Source of the DNA: DASRDR01 sp963812945 [NCBI: uncultured Candidatus Rokubacteria bacterium]
GTDB lineage: Bacteria; Methylomirabilota; Methylomirabilia; Rokubacteriales
Assembly (NCBI GenBank): GCA_963812945.1
Contig: CAWEXD010000008.1
Coordinates: 1,302,001-1,366,000 of the forward strand
Direction of reading: 5' to 3'
DNA length: 64,000 bases
Shown: in pieces, positions 1 to 7,967 of the stretch
Numbering within the stretch: position 1 is the stretch's first letter
Layout: each line of letters begins with the position of its first letter
Notes under the pieces: model-generated
What the model was told of the DNA's origin: nothing
The model's input: only the letters and a program-made list of their open reading frames with translations
The model's database searches: none
Translations under genes and position numbers: made by a program

Positions 1-67
1 GCAAGCGACCCGGCTCGAGCCCGGGGACGAGGTGTCGATCATCCCGGCGCTCGCCGGAGGCCTGTGA
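1..67 (+). CDS. MoaD/ThiS-like sulfur-carrier protein, 3' end only
   Basis: Only the last 21 codons are present, read from base 2 to a TGA at 65-67. They end ...DEVSIIPALAGGL, which matches the C-terminus of beta-grasp sulfur carriers (MoaD, ThiS, CysO), where a diglycine is adenylated and thiocarboxylated. Here one extra Leu follows the GG, so the tail would need trimming before activation. The stop overlaps the GTG start of a JAMM (M67) peptidase by four bases; such peptidases release or mature these carriers. The pathway (molybdopterin, thiamine or cysteine synthesis) cannot be decided from the fragment. Confidence 0.6.
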   Translation, partial: QATRLEPGDEVSIIPALAGGL

Positions 68-558
68 GACCCCTCCTCACGCCCGGCGAGCTGGAGGCGA
101 TCCAGCGCCACGCGGAGGCCGACTACCCCGCGGAGTGCTGCGGCGTGGTGCTCGTCCGCTCGGCCAACGAGCCGGAGCGCCGGCTCCTCGCGTGCCGGAA
201 CATCCAGGACGAGCTCCACGCGAAGGACCCCCAGCGGTTCCCGCGCACCGCGCGCACCGCCTACTACATCGCCCATCCGGACCTGCTCGAGATCGGCCGC
301 CGGGAGTCCGAGGGATTCGAGGTCCGGGTGATCTACCACTCGCACGTGGATGCCGGCGCGTACTTCTCCGAGACCGACCGCCAGAACGCGATGGTCGACG
401 GCACGCCCGCCTATCCGACGGCCACCTACGTCGTGGTGGGCGTGTCCCAGGGGCGCGCGGCCGAGACCCGCGCGCACCGCTGGAGCGCCGAGAAGGCCGA
501 GTTCGTGGAGACCCCGCTGGTCGTAGGCGAGCACGCGATCCGGGCAGAAAACCGTTGA
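64..558 (+). CDS. M67 family (JAMM/Mov34) metallopeptidase
   Basis: A 164-residue zinc peptidase of the JAMM type. The signature H-S-H followed by seven residues and S-E-T-D (about residues 92-105) gives the two metal-binding His and the Asp, and the upstream catalytic Glu is in PAECCG near residue 24. Known bacterial relatives (Mec, QbsD-like) cleave C-terminal extensions or isopeptide products from ubiquitin-like sulfur carriers. The GTG start at 64 overlaps the stop of a sulfur-carrier gene whose product ends GGL, so the two are probably translationally coupled and the carrier is the likely substrate. The stop codon lies inside the -35 element of the next promoter. Confidence 0.85.
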   Translation: MRPLLTPGELEAIQRHAEADYPAECCGVVLVRSANEPERRLLACRNIQDELHAKDPQRFPRTARTAYYIAHPDLLEIGRRESEGFEVRVIYHSHVDAGAYFSETDRQNAMVDGTPAYPTATYVVVGVSQGRAAETRAHRWSAEKAEFVETPLVVGEHAIRAENR

Positions 559-583
559 CGGGTCTGGGACCCGCTGCTATCAT
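555..583 (+). promoter_or_regulatory. sigma70-type promoter of the act operon
   Basis: TTGACG (555-560) and TATCAT (578-583) are separated by 17 bases, close to the consensus of a housekeeping promoter. The -35 box overlaps the stop codon of the JAMM peptidase gene. Transcription would start near 590, about 90 bases before actA, leaving a short leader with no recognised riboswitch. Confidence 0.6.
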
Positions 584-682
584 CCGCCCTGCACTTGTGA
601 AAGAACGTACTTGCCTTCTCGGCCCGACCTGACCAGGCGCGGGCCCATCCGGCAGGCGGAGAGCGAGACGAGGACGGAGCGG

Positions 683-1219
683 ATGCGGGTCCGCGTGCGG
701 GAAGTGCTCGCCAGCCTCATCCTCTCCCTTGCGGCAGCATTCCTGTCGGGTCACGCCGTCACTCCCGCGAGCGCCCAGGCCCCTATCGCTCCCGCTCCCA
801 AGCAGCCGATCCTCTTCAGCCACAAGATCCATGCGGGCGACTTCAAGATGGACTGTCAGTACTGCCACGCCGACGCCCGGCGCTCGACCTTTGCGGGGCT
901 GCCGTCCGTCAAGCGCTGCATGGGCTGCCACCAGATCGTCGCCTCGAAGGATCCGGAGCTCCAGAAAGAGGTCGAGAAGCTGAGAGCCCTCTGGAAGGAC
1001 GGGAAGCCGGTCGAGTGGGTCCGGGTCCACAAGGTGGCCGGGTTCGTGTACTTTCCCCACAAACGACACGTGCAGAACGGCCTGGCCTGCCAGCAGTGTC
1101 ACGGCGAGGTCCAGACCATGACCGAGGTCGCCCAAGTGGCGCCTCTCAGCATGGGCTGGTGCGTCTCCTGCCACGCCGAGCGCAAGGGCCCACTCGATTG
1201 CGTGGTCTGCCACCACTGA
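683..1219 (+). CDS. actA: ACIII pentahaem cytochrome c subunit ActA
   Basis: A 178-residue exported multihaem cytochrome, the periplasmic pentahaem subunit of alternative complex III, which oxidises quinol and passes electrons to a periplasmic carrier or an oxidase. Five CxxCH haem sites are visible in order: CQYCH, CMGCH, CQQCH, CVSCH and a C-terminal CVVCH. The ATG at 683 follows a purine-rich AGGACGGAG site and opens a standard signal peptide (basic n-region, Leu/Ala core, ending near ASAQA). An upstream in-frame start at 611 would put a long charged tail before the signal peptide and is less likely. The TGA overlaps the ATG of actB. Confidence 0.9.
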   Translation: MRVRVREVLASLILSLAAAFLSGHAVTPASAQAPIAPAPKQPILFSHKIHAGDFKMDCQYCHADARRSTFAGLPSVKRCMGCHQIVASKDPELQKEVEKLRALWKDGKPVEWVRVHKVAGFVYFPHKRHVQNGLACQQCHGEVQTMTEVAQVAPLSMGWCVSCHAERKGPLDCVVCHH

Positions 1220-4200
1220 TGGAGCGCCACGGGATGGACAGAGCGCCGGACGGGCAGGGCACGGCAAGCGGCGTGGACCGGCGGGGCTTCTTCCGGATCG
1301 TGGGCGCCAGCGGCGCGGCGGCGGCGGCTGCCGGTTGCGGCCCGACGACGGAGGCCATCCTGCCCTGGGTCATCCCGCCGGAGCACCTCGTGCCGGGCGT
1401 GGCGACCTGGTTCGCCACCGTGTGCCGCGAGTGCCCGGCCGGCTGCGGGGTTCTCGCGAAGGGCCGCGAGGGGCGCGTCGTGAAGCTGGAAGGGAACCCC
1501 GACCACCCGGTCAGCCGGGGCACCCTCTGCGCGCGGGGTCAGGCGAGCCTGCTCACGACCTACGATCCGGACCGCGTCCCGGGCCCGCGCCTTCGCGAAG
1601 GCGAGACCTGGAAGGCGGTGTCCGTCGCCGACGCCGAGAAGCTCCTCGTCGAGAAGATCACCGCCGCGCGCCGGGCCGGGCCGGGCCGGATCGCCATGCT
1701 GACCCAGCTCGAGACGGGGAGTCTGGGACGCCTGATGGACGACTGGCTCAAGGCCGTCGGGGGCCGCGCCCGGGTCGCGTACGAGCCGTTCGCCCACGAG
1801 GATCTCCGGGCGGCGAGCCGGGCGGTGTTCGGCGTCGACGCGATCCCGCACCACGTGTTCGAGGAGGCCCGGACGATCCTGTCTCTCGGCGCCGACTTCC
1901 TCGAGACCTGGATCTCGCCCGGGGAATACACCGGGACGTTCCGCCGTGCGCGGGCTCTCCGTGACGGCCACACGGCGCACGTGATCCACGTCGAGCCGCG
2001 GTACTCGATGACCGCCGCGAACGCCGACGAGTGGATCCCGAGCGCGGCGGGCAGCGAGGCGGCGATCGCGCTGGCTCTCCTGCGGCTCGTGCTCGACGCG
2101 CGCCAGACGTCGGGCCTCGCGCCGAAGGAAATCGTGGCCCTGGCCGCGGTCGCCCGGAGCGTCGACGTGGAGGCGGCGGCCAAGCAGAGCGGGGTTCCCG
2201 TCGCCGCCCTCCGGCGGATCGCCGAGGGCCTGGTGAAGGGCGGGCCGAGCCTCGTGGTGGCGGGCGGGGTGGCCGCCGGCGGGGCGAGCGGCACCGACGC
2301 GGCGACCGCGGCCCTCCTCCTCAACTACGCTCTCGGGAACGTGGGTCGGACGGTCCGCTTCGGGCCGAACTCCACCCTGGCGCGGACGAGCCGCTACGCG
2401 GACGTGATCGCCCTCGGGCGGGCCATGGCCCAGGGTGAGATCGCCGTCCTCATCGTGAAGGACGCGAACCCGGCGTTCACGCTCCCGGCAAAGGCCGGCT
2501 TCGCGGAGGCGATGGCCAAGGTGCCGTTCGTGGTCAGCCTGTCGGGCCATCTCGACGAGACGACGGCCCGCGCCCACCTGGTCGTTCCCGACCTGACGCC
2601 GCTCGAGTCCTGGGGGGACCACTCGCCTCGCGAGGGTGTCTGGGGGCTCATGCAGCCGGCCATGGGCCCGGTGCCGAAGATCGGGCACACCAACCCGGAC
2701 GTGCTCGATCTCCCACAGTTGAAGGCCGTGCGCGATGCCCTCGGGCAGAAGGCGCCCGAGTCGTTCCCGGGCATCGACACGAAGGCGACCGGTGACCTCC
2801 TGCTGGACACCGGCCGGGCGCTCGCGCCTGGGTCGGAGAAGAACGTCTTCCAGGCGAAGACGTTCGCCGACCATCTCCGCGAGTCCTGGCGCACGCTGGC
2901 CAAGAGCGCGGCTCCCAAGGCGTCGTTCGAGACGTTCTGGGAGGAGGCGCTCCGGCGTGGCGGCTACTGGGCGGACGTGCCCGTCACCAAGGTGGGGCTC
3001 CAGCCGGGCGTGTCGGCGCTGAAGCTCGCCCCGGCGGCGCCGGCCCTCGAAGGGGGCGCGAGCGATCCCGTCCTCCTGGTCGTCCCCTCGTCGCGCTACT
3101 ACGACGGCCGCAGCGCCAACAAGGTATGGCTCCACGAGGCGCCGGATCCCATGACCCAGGTCGTGTACGGGAGCTGGGTGGAGGTGCCAGCGGAGACCGC
3201 CCGGGGCCTGGGTGTCCAGAGCGGGGACGTCCTGCGGGTCGAGTCCCCCCACGGGGCGATCGAGGCACCCGCGTTCGTGTCGGAGACCCTGGTGGCGGGC
3301 ACCGTGGCGATCCCCACGGGGCTGGGGCACACGGCCTACGGGCGCTTCGCCCAGGGTCTCGGCCAGAGCCCGTACACGCTGCTCCCCGCCGAGCCGGCCG
3401 CGGCCTCGGGTGGGCGGCGATGGCTCGGCGTGCGCGTCCGCCTCCAGAAGACGGGCCGGCGCGAGAAGCTCGCCTCGCCCGCCGGGGTGACGGAGGTCGA
3501 CCATTCGCGGGAGATCTTCGAGACGATCGGCCTCGCGGAAGCGGCGAAGCTCGAGCGCGGAGGGAAGGCGCCGGAGCACGCGAACCTGCCGTCGATGTAC
3601 CCCGACCTCAAGTACCCGCAGAACCGCTGGGGGATGTCGATCGACCTCGACGCCTGCACCGGGTGCCAGGCCTGTGTCGTGGCGTGCCAGGCGGAGAACA
3701 ACGTCCCGTCCGTCGGCAAGGGTGACATCGACTACGGGCGGAGCCTCCACTGGCTCCGCGTGGAGCGCTGGTGGGACCGCGGGCACGGGGGCGGCGCGGC
3801 CAAGGGCCACGCGGGCACGGGATTCGGCGTCGGCCTGGCGCACGCCGCCGACGCGCCACGGACGGACCGGCCACGCGCGCGGTTCCTGCCGATGCTCTGC
3901 CAGCACTGCGAGGTGGCGCCGTGCGAGCCGGTGTGCCCGGTCTTCGCCGCCTACCACACCGCGGACGGCCTCAACGCGCAGGTCTACAACCGGTGCGTGG
4001 GGACCCGCTACTGCGGCAACAACTGCCCGTACATGGTCCGGCGGTTCAACTGGTACCGGTACGAGTGGCCGGCGCCGATGAACCTGCAGCTGAACCCCGA
4101 CGTGGCGGTGCGCGACCGCGGCATCATGGAGAAGTGCACGATGTGCGTCCAGCGCATCATCGCGGGGCGCGATCGGGCCCGCGACGGGGGCCGTCTCCCG

Positions 4201-4395
4201 CTGGACGGCGAGATCCAGACCGCCTGCCAGCAGACGTGCCCCGCGCAGGCGATCACCTTCGGTGACCTCAAGGACGGCGAGAGCCGCGTCTCGCGGCTCT
4301 CGGGCTCTCCGCGCGGGTACCACGTGCTGGGGGAGCTCGGGACGCGGCCGGCGGTGACCTACCTGAAGAAGATCGTCCGGGAGGCGCACGCGTGA
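1219..4395 (+). CDS. actB: ACIII molybdopterin-like/iron-sulfur subunit ActB
   Basis: A 1058-residue fusion typical of ActB. The N-terminus has a twin-arginine signal (RRGFFR). It is followed by a molybdopterin-oxidoreductase-like domain (CRECPAGC near residue 65, then a further Cys), which in this complex lacks molybdenum. The C-terminal third is a ferredoxin-like domain with four Cys clusters, for example CTGCQACVVAC, CQHCEVAPCEPVC, CVGTRYCGNNC and CTMC...CQQTC, expected to hold three 4Fe-4S and one 3Fe-4S cluster. The ATG at 1219 shares bases with the actA stop (TGATG), and the stop overlaps the actC GTG. The full-length fusion and tight coupling indicate an intact complex. Confidence 0.92.
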   Translation: MERHGMDRAPDGQGTASGVDRRGFFRIVGASGAAAAAAGCGPTTEAILPWVIPPEHLVPGVATWFATVCRECPAGCGVLAKGREGRVVKLEGNPDHPVSRGTLCARGQASLLTTYDPDRVPGPRLREGETWKAVSVADAEKLLVEKITAARRAGPGRIAMLTQLETGSLGRLMDDWLKAVGGRARVAYEPFAHEDLRAASRAVFGVDAIPHHVFEEARTILSLGADFLETWISPGEYTGTFRRARALRDGHTAHVIHVEPRYSMTAANADEWIPSAAGSEAAIALALLRLVLDARQTSGLAPKEIVALAAVARSVDVEAAAKQSGVPVAALRRIAEGLVKGGPSLVVAGGVAAGGASGTDAATAALLLNYALGNVGRTVRFGPNSTLARTSRYADVIALGRAMAQGEIAVLIVKDANPAFTLPAKAGFAEAMAKVPFVVSLSGHLDETTARAHLVVPDLTPLESWGDHSPREGVWGLMQPAMGPVPKIGHTNPDVLDLPQLKAVRDALGQKAPESFPGIDTKATGDLLLDTGRALAPGSEKNVFQAKTFADHLRESWRTLAKSAAPKASFETFWEEALRRGGYWADVPVTKVGLQPGVSALKLAPAAPALEGGASDPVLLVVPSSRYYDGRSANKVWLHEAPDPMTQVVYGSWVEVPAETARGLGVQSGDVLRVESPHGAIEAPAFVSETLVAGTVAIPTGLGHTAYGRFAQGLGQSPYTLLPAEPAAASGGRRWLGVRVRLQKTGRREKLASPAGVTEVDHSREIFETIGLAEAAKLERGGKAPEHANLPSMYPDLKYPQNRWGMSIDLDACTGCQACVVACQAENNVPSVGKGDIDYGRSLHWLRVERWWDRGHGGGAAKGHAGTGFGVGLAHAADAPRTDRPRARFLPMLCQHCEVAPCEPVCPVFAAYHTADGLNAQVYNRCVGTRYCGNNCPYMVRRFNWYRYEWPAPMNLQLNPDVAVRDRGIMEKCTMCVQRIIAGRDRARDGGRLPLDGEIQTACQQTCPAQAITFGDLKDGESRVSRLSGSPRGYHVLGELGTRPAVTYLKKIVREAHA

Positions 4396-5762
4396 GCGCC
4401 CGATCCGACGTCCCGGCCCCGGCCCGGCCGATCGCGGGCGGAGCGTCTCCCACCTTCGCCGACGTCAACCGCGACGTCCTCCGGACGCTCGAGCCCCCGG
4501 GGTCCGCCTACTTCGGCTGGATGTCCCTGGTCGCCCTCATCCTCGCCGGCGGGATCTTCTGCTGGCTCCTCCAGATCTACTTCGGGATGGGGATGGCGGG
4601 GAAGCGCAACCCGCAGATGTGGGCGCTGTACATCACGACGTTCGTGTTCTGGATCGGCATCGGCCACGCGGGCACGCTGATCTCCGCCATCCTGTACCTG
4701 TTCCGGGCGAAGTGGCGAACGTCGATCTACCGCGGGTCCGAGGCGATGACCATCTTCGCGGTCCTGACCGCGGGGCTGTTCCCCGTGGTTCACGCCGGCC
4801 GCATGTGGATCGTGTACTGGCTGATCCCGTACCCGAACGAGCGGTTCCTGTGGCCGAACTTCCGGTCGCCGCTGGTCTGGGACGTGTTCGCGATCTCCAC
4901 GTACCTGACCATCAGCGCGGTGTTCTTCGTCGTGGGCCTCGTGCCCGACGTCGCGGCGCTGCGCGACGCCTCGACCGGCCTGAAGCGCCGCATCTACGGG
5001 GTCATGTCGCTGGGCTGGCAGGGCACGGACCGGCAATGGCGCCACTACCGGCGCGCCTACGGCCTCTTCGCGGCCCTCGCGACCCCGCTCGTCGTGTCGG
5101 TGCACAGCGTGGTGTCCTGGGACTTCGCGATGGCGCTGGTTCCCGGCTGGCACTCGACCCTGTTCGCGCCGTTCTTCGTCGACGGCGCCATCTTCTCCGG
5201 CTTCGCGATGGTGCTGGTCCTCCTGATCCCCATGCGGTACCACTTCAACCTCTACGCGTACATCACGGACCGGCACCTCGACAACATGGCGAAGCTCATC
5301 CTCGTCACGGGGCTGGTGCTGACCTACTTCTACGCGTGCGAGGGCTTCATCGCCTGGTACAGCGGCGAGCACATGGAGCGGGCGTCGTACCTCTTCAAGT
5401 GGGTCGGCACCTACGCGCCCTGGTGGTGGCTCCAGATCTTCTGCAACAGCGTCGCGCCCCTCGTGTTCTTCTGGAAGCGGGCGCGAACGCACATCCCGAC
5501 GCTCTACGTCGTGTCGATCCTCGTGCTGATCGGGATGTGGTTCGAGCGCTTCAACATCATCGTGCCCGGCCTGGCCCACGGCTTCTATCCGTACACCTTC
5601 GGCACCTACGTCCCGACCCTCGTCGACAGCGGCATCATCATCGGCAGCTTCGCGTGGTTCTTCATCCAGTTCCTCGGCTTCATCAAGGTGATGCCCTCGG
5701 TGTCCATCGTCGAGGTGAAGGAGACCATCCCGCATCCGGTGCGGGACGGGCACGCCCACTGA
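4392..5762 (+). CDS. actC: ACIII NrfD-like membrane subunit ActC
   Basis: A 456-residue polytopic membrane protein of the NrfD/PsrC family, with about ten hydrophobic segments starting near residue 40. It is the larger of the two quinol-interacting membrane subunits of alternative complex III and anchors ActB. The GTG at 4392 overlaps the actB stop (GTGA) and the end overlaps the actD ATG. A His-Ala-Gly loop between early helices (IGIGHAGTLISA) is typical of NrfD-like quinol-site subunits. Confidence 0.92.
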   Translation: MSARSDVPAPARPIAGGASPTFADVNRDVLRTLEPPGSAYFGWMSLVALILAGGIFCWLLQIYFGMGMAGKRNPQMWALYITTFVFWIGIGHAGTLISAILYLFRAKWRTSIYRGSEAMTIFAVLTAGLFPVVHAGRMWIVYWLIPYPNERFLWPNFRSPLVWDVFAISTYLTISAVFFVVGLVPDVAALRDASTGLKRRIYGVMSLGWQGTDRQWRHYRRAYGLFAALATPLVVSVHSVVSWDFAMALVPGWHSTLFAPFFVDGAIFSGFAMVLVLLIPMRYHFNLYAYITDRHLDNMAKLILVTGLVLTYFYACEGFIAWYSGEHMERASYLFKWVGTYAPWWWLQIFCNSVAPLVFFWKRARTHIPTLYVVSILVLIGMWFERFNIIVPGLAHGFYPYTFGTYVPTLVDSGIIIGSFAWFFIQFLGFIKVMPSVSIVEVKETIPHPVRDGHAH

Positions 5763-6271
5763 TGGCCGCCTCGACGGTCCTCGGCATCTTCGAGCACGTG
5801 GACACCGCCACCCGGGCGATCCGGGAGCTCCGGGCCCGCGGGATCCGCTCGATCGCGGCCTACAGCCCGGTGCCGCTCGACGAGTTCGAGGAAGCGCTGA
5901 CCGGGCACGGGCTGCCGCGGAGCCCGGTGCGCCTCTTCACCCTGGTCGGGGCCCTGACGGGGACGGCCGCCGGATTCGCGCTCACGATCTGGACCGCGCT
6001 CAAGTGGAACCTGATCACCGGCGGGAAGCCGGTCGTGTCGATCCCGCCCTTCGTGGTGATCGCCTTCGAGCTGACGATCCTCCTGGGCGGGCTCTGCACG
6101 CTGCTCGGGCTCCTCGTGACCGCGAAGCTGCCGACCTTCCGGATCTCGCCGCGGTACGACGCGCGGTTCAGCGTGGATCGCTTCGGCGTCGAGGTGGCAT
6201 GCGAGCCGAGCGAGCGCGCCGCCGTCGAGACCCTCCTCCGGAGCGCGGGCGCCGAGGAGGTCCGGACGTGA
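5762..6271 (+). CDS. actD: ACIII subunit ActD (DUF3341)
   Basis: A 169-residue protein with the ActD layout: a small soluble N-terminal domain, two transmembrane segments (about residues 58-80 and 95-118) joined by a short loop, then a soluble C-terminal tail. In known ACIII structures ActD packs against the membrane subunits. The ATG at 5762 shares bases with the actC stop (TGATG). The stop overlaps the GTG of actE. Confidence 0.88.
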   Translation: MAASTVLGIFEHVDTATRAIRELRARGIRSIAAYSPVPLDEFEEALTGHGLPRSPVRLFTLVGALTGTAAGFALTIWTALKWNLITGGKPVVSIPPFVVIAFELTILLGGLCTLLGLLVTAKLPTFRISPRYDARFSVDRFGVEVACEPSERAAVETLLRSAGAEEVRT

Positions 6272-6759
6272 AGTGGGTGTTCCTGCTCTCGATGCTCGTC
6301 GTCGGGGCCGTGGCCGCGGTCATGGGCGGGGTCGTGGCCTACCGCTGGATGACCAGCATGCAGAACGACGTCAAGCTGGTCCCGGGCCAGATCACGATGA
6401 GCCAGCCGCCGGGCACGGTCCCGCGGGAGGGCGCGGAGCTGGTCGTCGCGCGCGAGGTCTACGCGACGCGGAAGAACCCGATCGCGCCCGACGCCCCGTC
6501 GCTAGCGCGCGGGCAGATGCTCTACGACATCTACTGCACGCCCTGCCACGGAGCGAGCGGCAAGGGCGACGGGCTCGTCTCGCCCCGATTCATTCCGGCG
6601 CCGGACCTGACGAGCGCGGCGGTGCAGGCGAAGACCGACGGCCACTTCTCGTACTACATCGGGTTCGGCGGCGCGATCATGCCGGCGTACGGCGAGGCGC
6701 TCTCGGTCGCGGACCGGTGGGACATCGTGAACCACATCCGCGCGCTGGTGAAGAAGTGA
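6268..6759 (+). CDS. actE: ACIII monohaem cytochrome c subunit ActE
   Basis: A 163-residue membrane-anchored cytochrome c. It has an N-terminal uncleaved hydrophobic anchor (residues 2-24), a linker, and one CTPCH haem site near residue 90, with a candidate distal Met in IMPAYG. ActE is the monohaem subunit that hands electrons onward. The GTG at 6268 is preceded by GAGGAGG inside the end of actD and overlaps its stop. The stop overlaps the actF GTG. Confidence 0.88.
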   Translation: MKWVFLLSMLVVGAVAAVMGGVVAYRWMTSMQNDVKLVPGQITMSQPPGTVPREGAELVVAREVYATRKNPIAPDAPSLARGQMLYDIYCTPCHGASGKGDGLVSPRFIPAPDLTSAAVQAKTDGHFSYYIGFGGAIMPAYGEALSVADRWDIVNHIRALVKK

Positions 6760-7904
6760 CGACGGTGGCGGGCGGGCGGGGCGCGGAAGGGAAGAGCAGG
6801 CTGATCCTCGGGGGCCTGATCGCCCTGGGGGCGGTGAGCTTCGTCGTGGCCCTGGCCGGCGGCGCCGGCGCGCACGCGTGGGCGCTGTTCCTCGTCAACC
6901 TCCTCTTCTGGTCGGGGCTCGCGGCGGCCGGTCCCGCGATCGCGGGCATCTTCGAGCTGACCGAGGCCCACTGGGCGGCGAGGCTCCGGCGGATCGCCAC
7001 CACGACCGTGGCGTTCATGCCGGTGTCCTTCGTGCTCTTCCTCTTGCTCCTGGTGGGCATGCGGGCGCTCTATCCGTGGGTCACGGAGCCGATCCCGAAG
7101 AAGGCCGCGTGGCTCAACGCGCCGTTCTTCGTGCTGCGGACGGTCGTCGGGGTGGGGGCGCTCTACTGGGTGAGCGTGCGGTTCGCGAGGGCCGTCCACA
7201 GCTCTTCGGCGGGCGCCGCCGAGGACCCGGGCCGCGCGGAGCGCGCGCGCCTGGCGGTCTGGCTCCTCTTCCTGTTCGTGATCGTGGGGTCGCTCCTCGG
7301 CTACGACCTGGTGATGTCGCTCGACCCCCACTGGTTCAGCGGCCTCTTCGGCGGATACGTCGTCGTGGGGATGCTCTACTCCGGGTTCGCGTTCCTCGTG
7401 CTCCTCACCGGGCTCTACAGCTTCGGCCGGCCCGGGTGGGTCATGCCGCCCAAGGAGATGCAGGATCTCGCCAAGCTCGTCTTCGCGACCTCGATCCTGT
7501 GGATGTACTTCTTCTGGTCGCAGTACCTGGTCATCTGGTACGGCAACGTGCCGATCGAGACGCGCTACGTGCTGGCGCGGTTCTTCGCGGACCCCTGGCG
7601 CAGCCTGGCGATCGTCGCCTTCTTCATCGGCTGGGTGATCCCGTTCTCCTACTTCCTCGGCCGGCTCACCGGGCGGCCGCCGGAGGGGCACCGGGTCCTG
7701 GTCGTGATCTCGTGCCTCTCCCTGGCCGCGATGTTCATCGAGCGGATCGTGCTCGTGCTCCCCTCCACGCTCCACGGGGACGCGCGGCCCTACGGCGCGG
7801 GCGACGTCGTCCTCGCCCTCCTGATGACGCTCGGGTTCGGGGCGCTCTTCGCGCTCTCGTACCGCGTCTTCGTGCCCCGGTTCGGCCTGACTTCGCGTAG
7901 CTAG
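6756..7904 (+). CDS. actF: ACIII NrfD-like membrane subunit ActF
   Basis: A 382-residue polytopic protein with about ten hydrophobic segments, the second NrfD-like subunit of alternative complex III. It is paralogous to ActC but shorter. The GTG at 6756 overlaps the actE stop. No terminal-oxidase genes follow: the next gene is an unrelated phosphoesterase. The complex must therefore pass electrons to a carrier or oxidase encoded elsewhere. Confidence 0.88.
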   Translation: MTTVAGGRGAEGKSRLILGGLIALGAVSFVVALAGGAGAHAWALFLVNLLFWSGLAAAGPAIAGIFELTEAHWAARLRRIATTTVAFMPVSFVLFLLLLVGMRALYPWVTEPIPKKAAWLNAPFFVLRTVVGVGALYWVSVRFARAVHSSSAGAAEDPGRAERARLAVWLLFLFVIVGSLLGYDLVMSLDPHWFSGLFGGYVVVGMLYSGFAFLVLLTGLYSFGRPGWVMPPKEMQDLAKLVFATSILWMYFFWSQYLVIWYGNVPIETRYVLARFFADPWRSLAIVAFFIGWVIPFSYFLGRLTGRPPEGHRVLVVISCLSLAAMFIERIVLVLPSTLHGDARPYGAGDVVLALLMTLGFGALFALSYRVFVPRFGLTSRS

Positions 7905-7916
7905 GCGCCGCGCTCG

Positions 7917-7931
7917 GCCGCGGAGCGGCCC
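7917..7931 (+). terminator. short GC hairpin after actF
   Basis: GGCCGC-GGA-GCGGCC forms a perfect six-base-pair hairpin 13 bases after the actF stop. There is no T-run, so it may be a weak or factor-assisted terminator for the act operon. Confidence 0.35.
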
Positions 7932-7951
7932 CGCCGCCCGCCGCACCAGGG

Positions 7952-7957
7952 TACTAT
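7952..7957 (+). promoter_or_regulatory. -10 element TACTAT, possible leaderless start
   Basis: TACTAT ends 10 bases before the ATG at 7968, with no Shine-Dalgarno-like sequence between. If used, transcription would begin only a few bases before the start codon, giving a leaderless mRNA. No good -35 is visible. Confidence 0.35.
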
Positions 7958-7967
7958 CCTTTCGCGG

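Noticed and set aside
77-1267. Long open frame on the minus strand opposite the JAMM and actA genes
   Set aside because: It is a GC-driven antisense shadow; the plus strand encodes clear families with ribosome sites.
1099-4389. 1096-codon minus-strand frame opposite actB
   Set aside because: No domain is recognisable and the composition is Arg/Pro/Gly-rich; actB on the other strand is certain.
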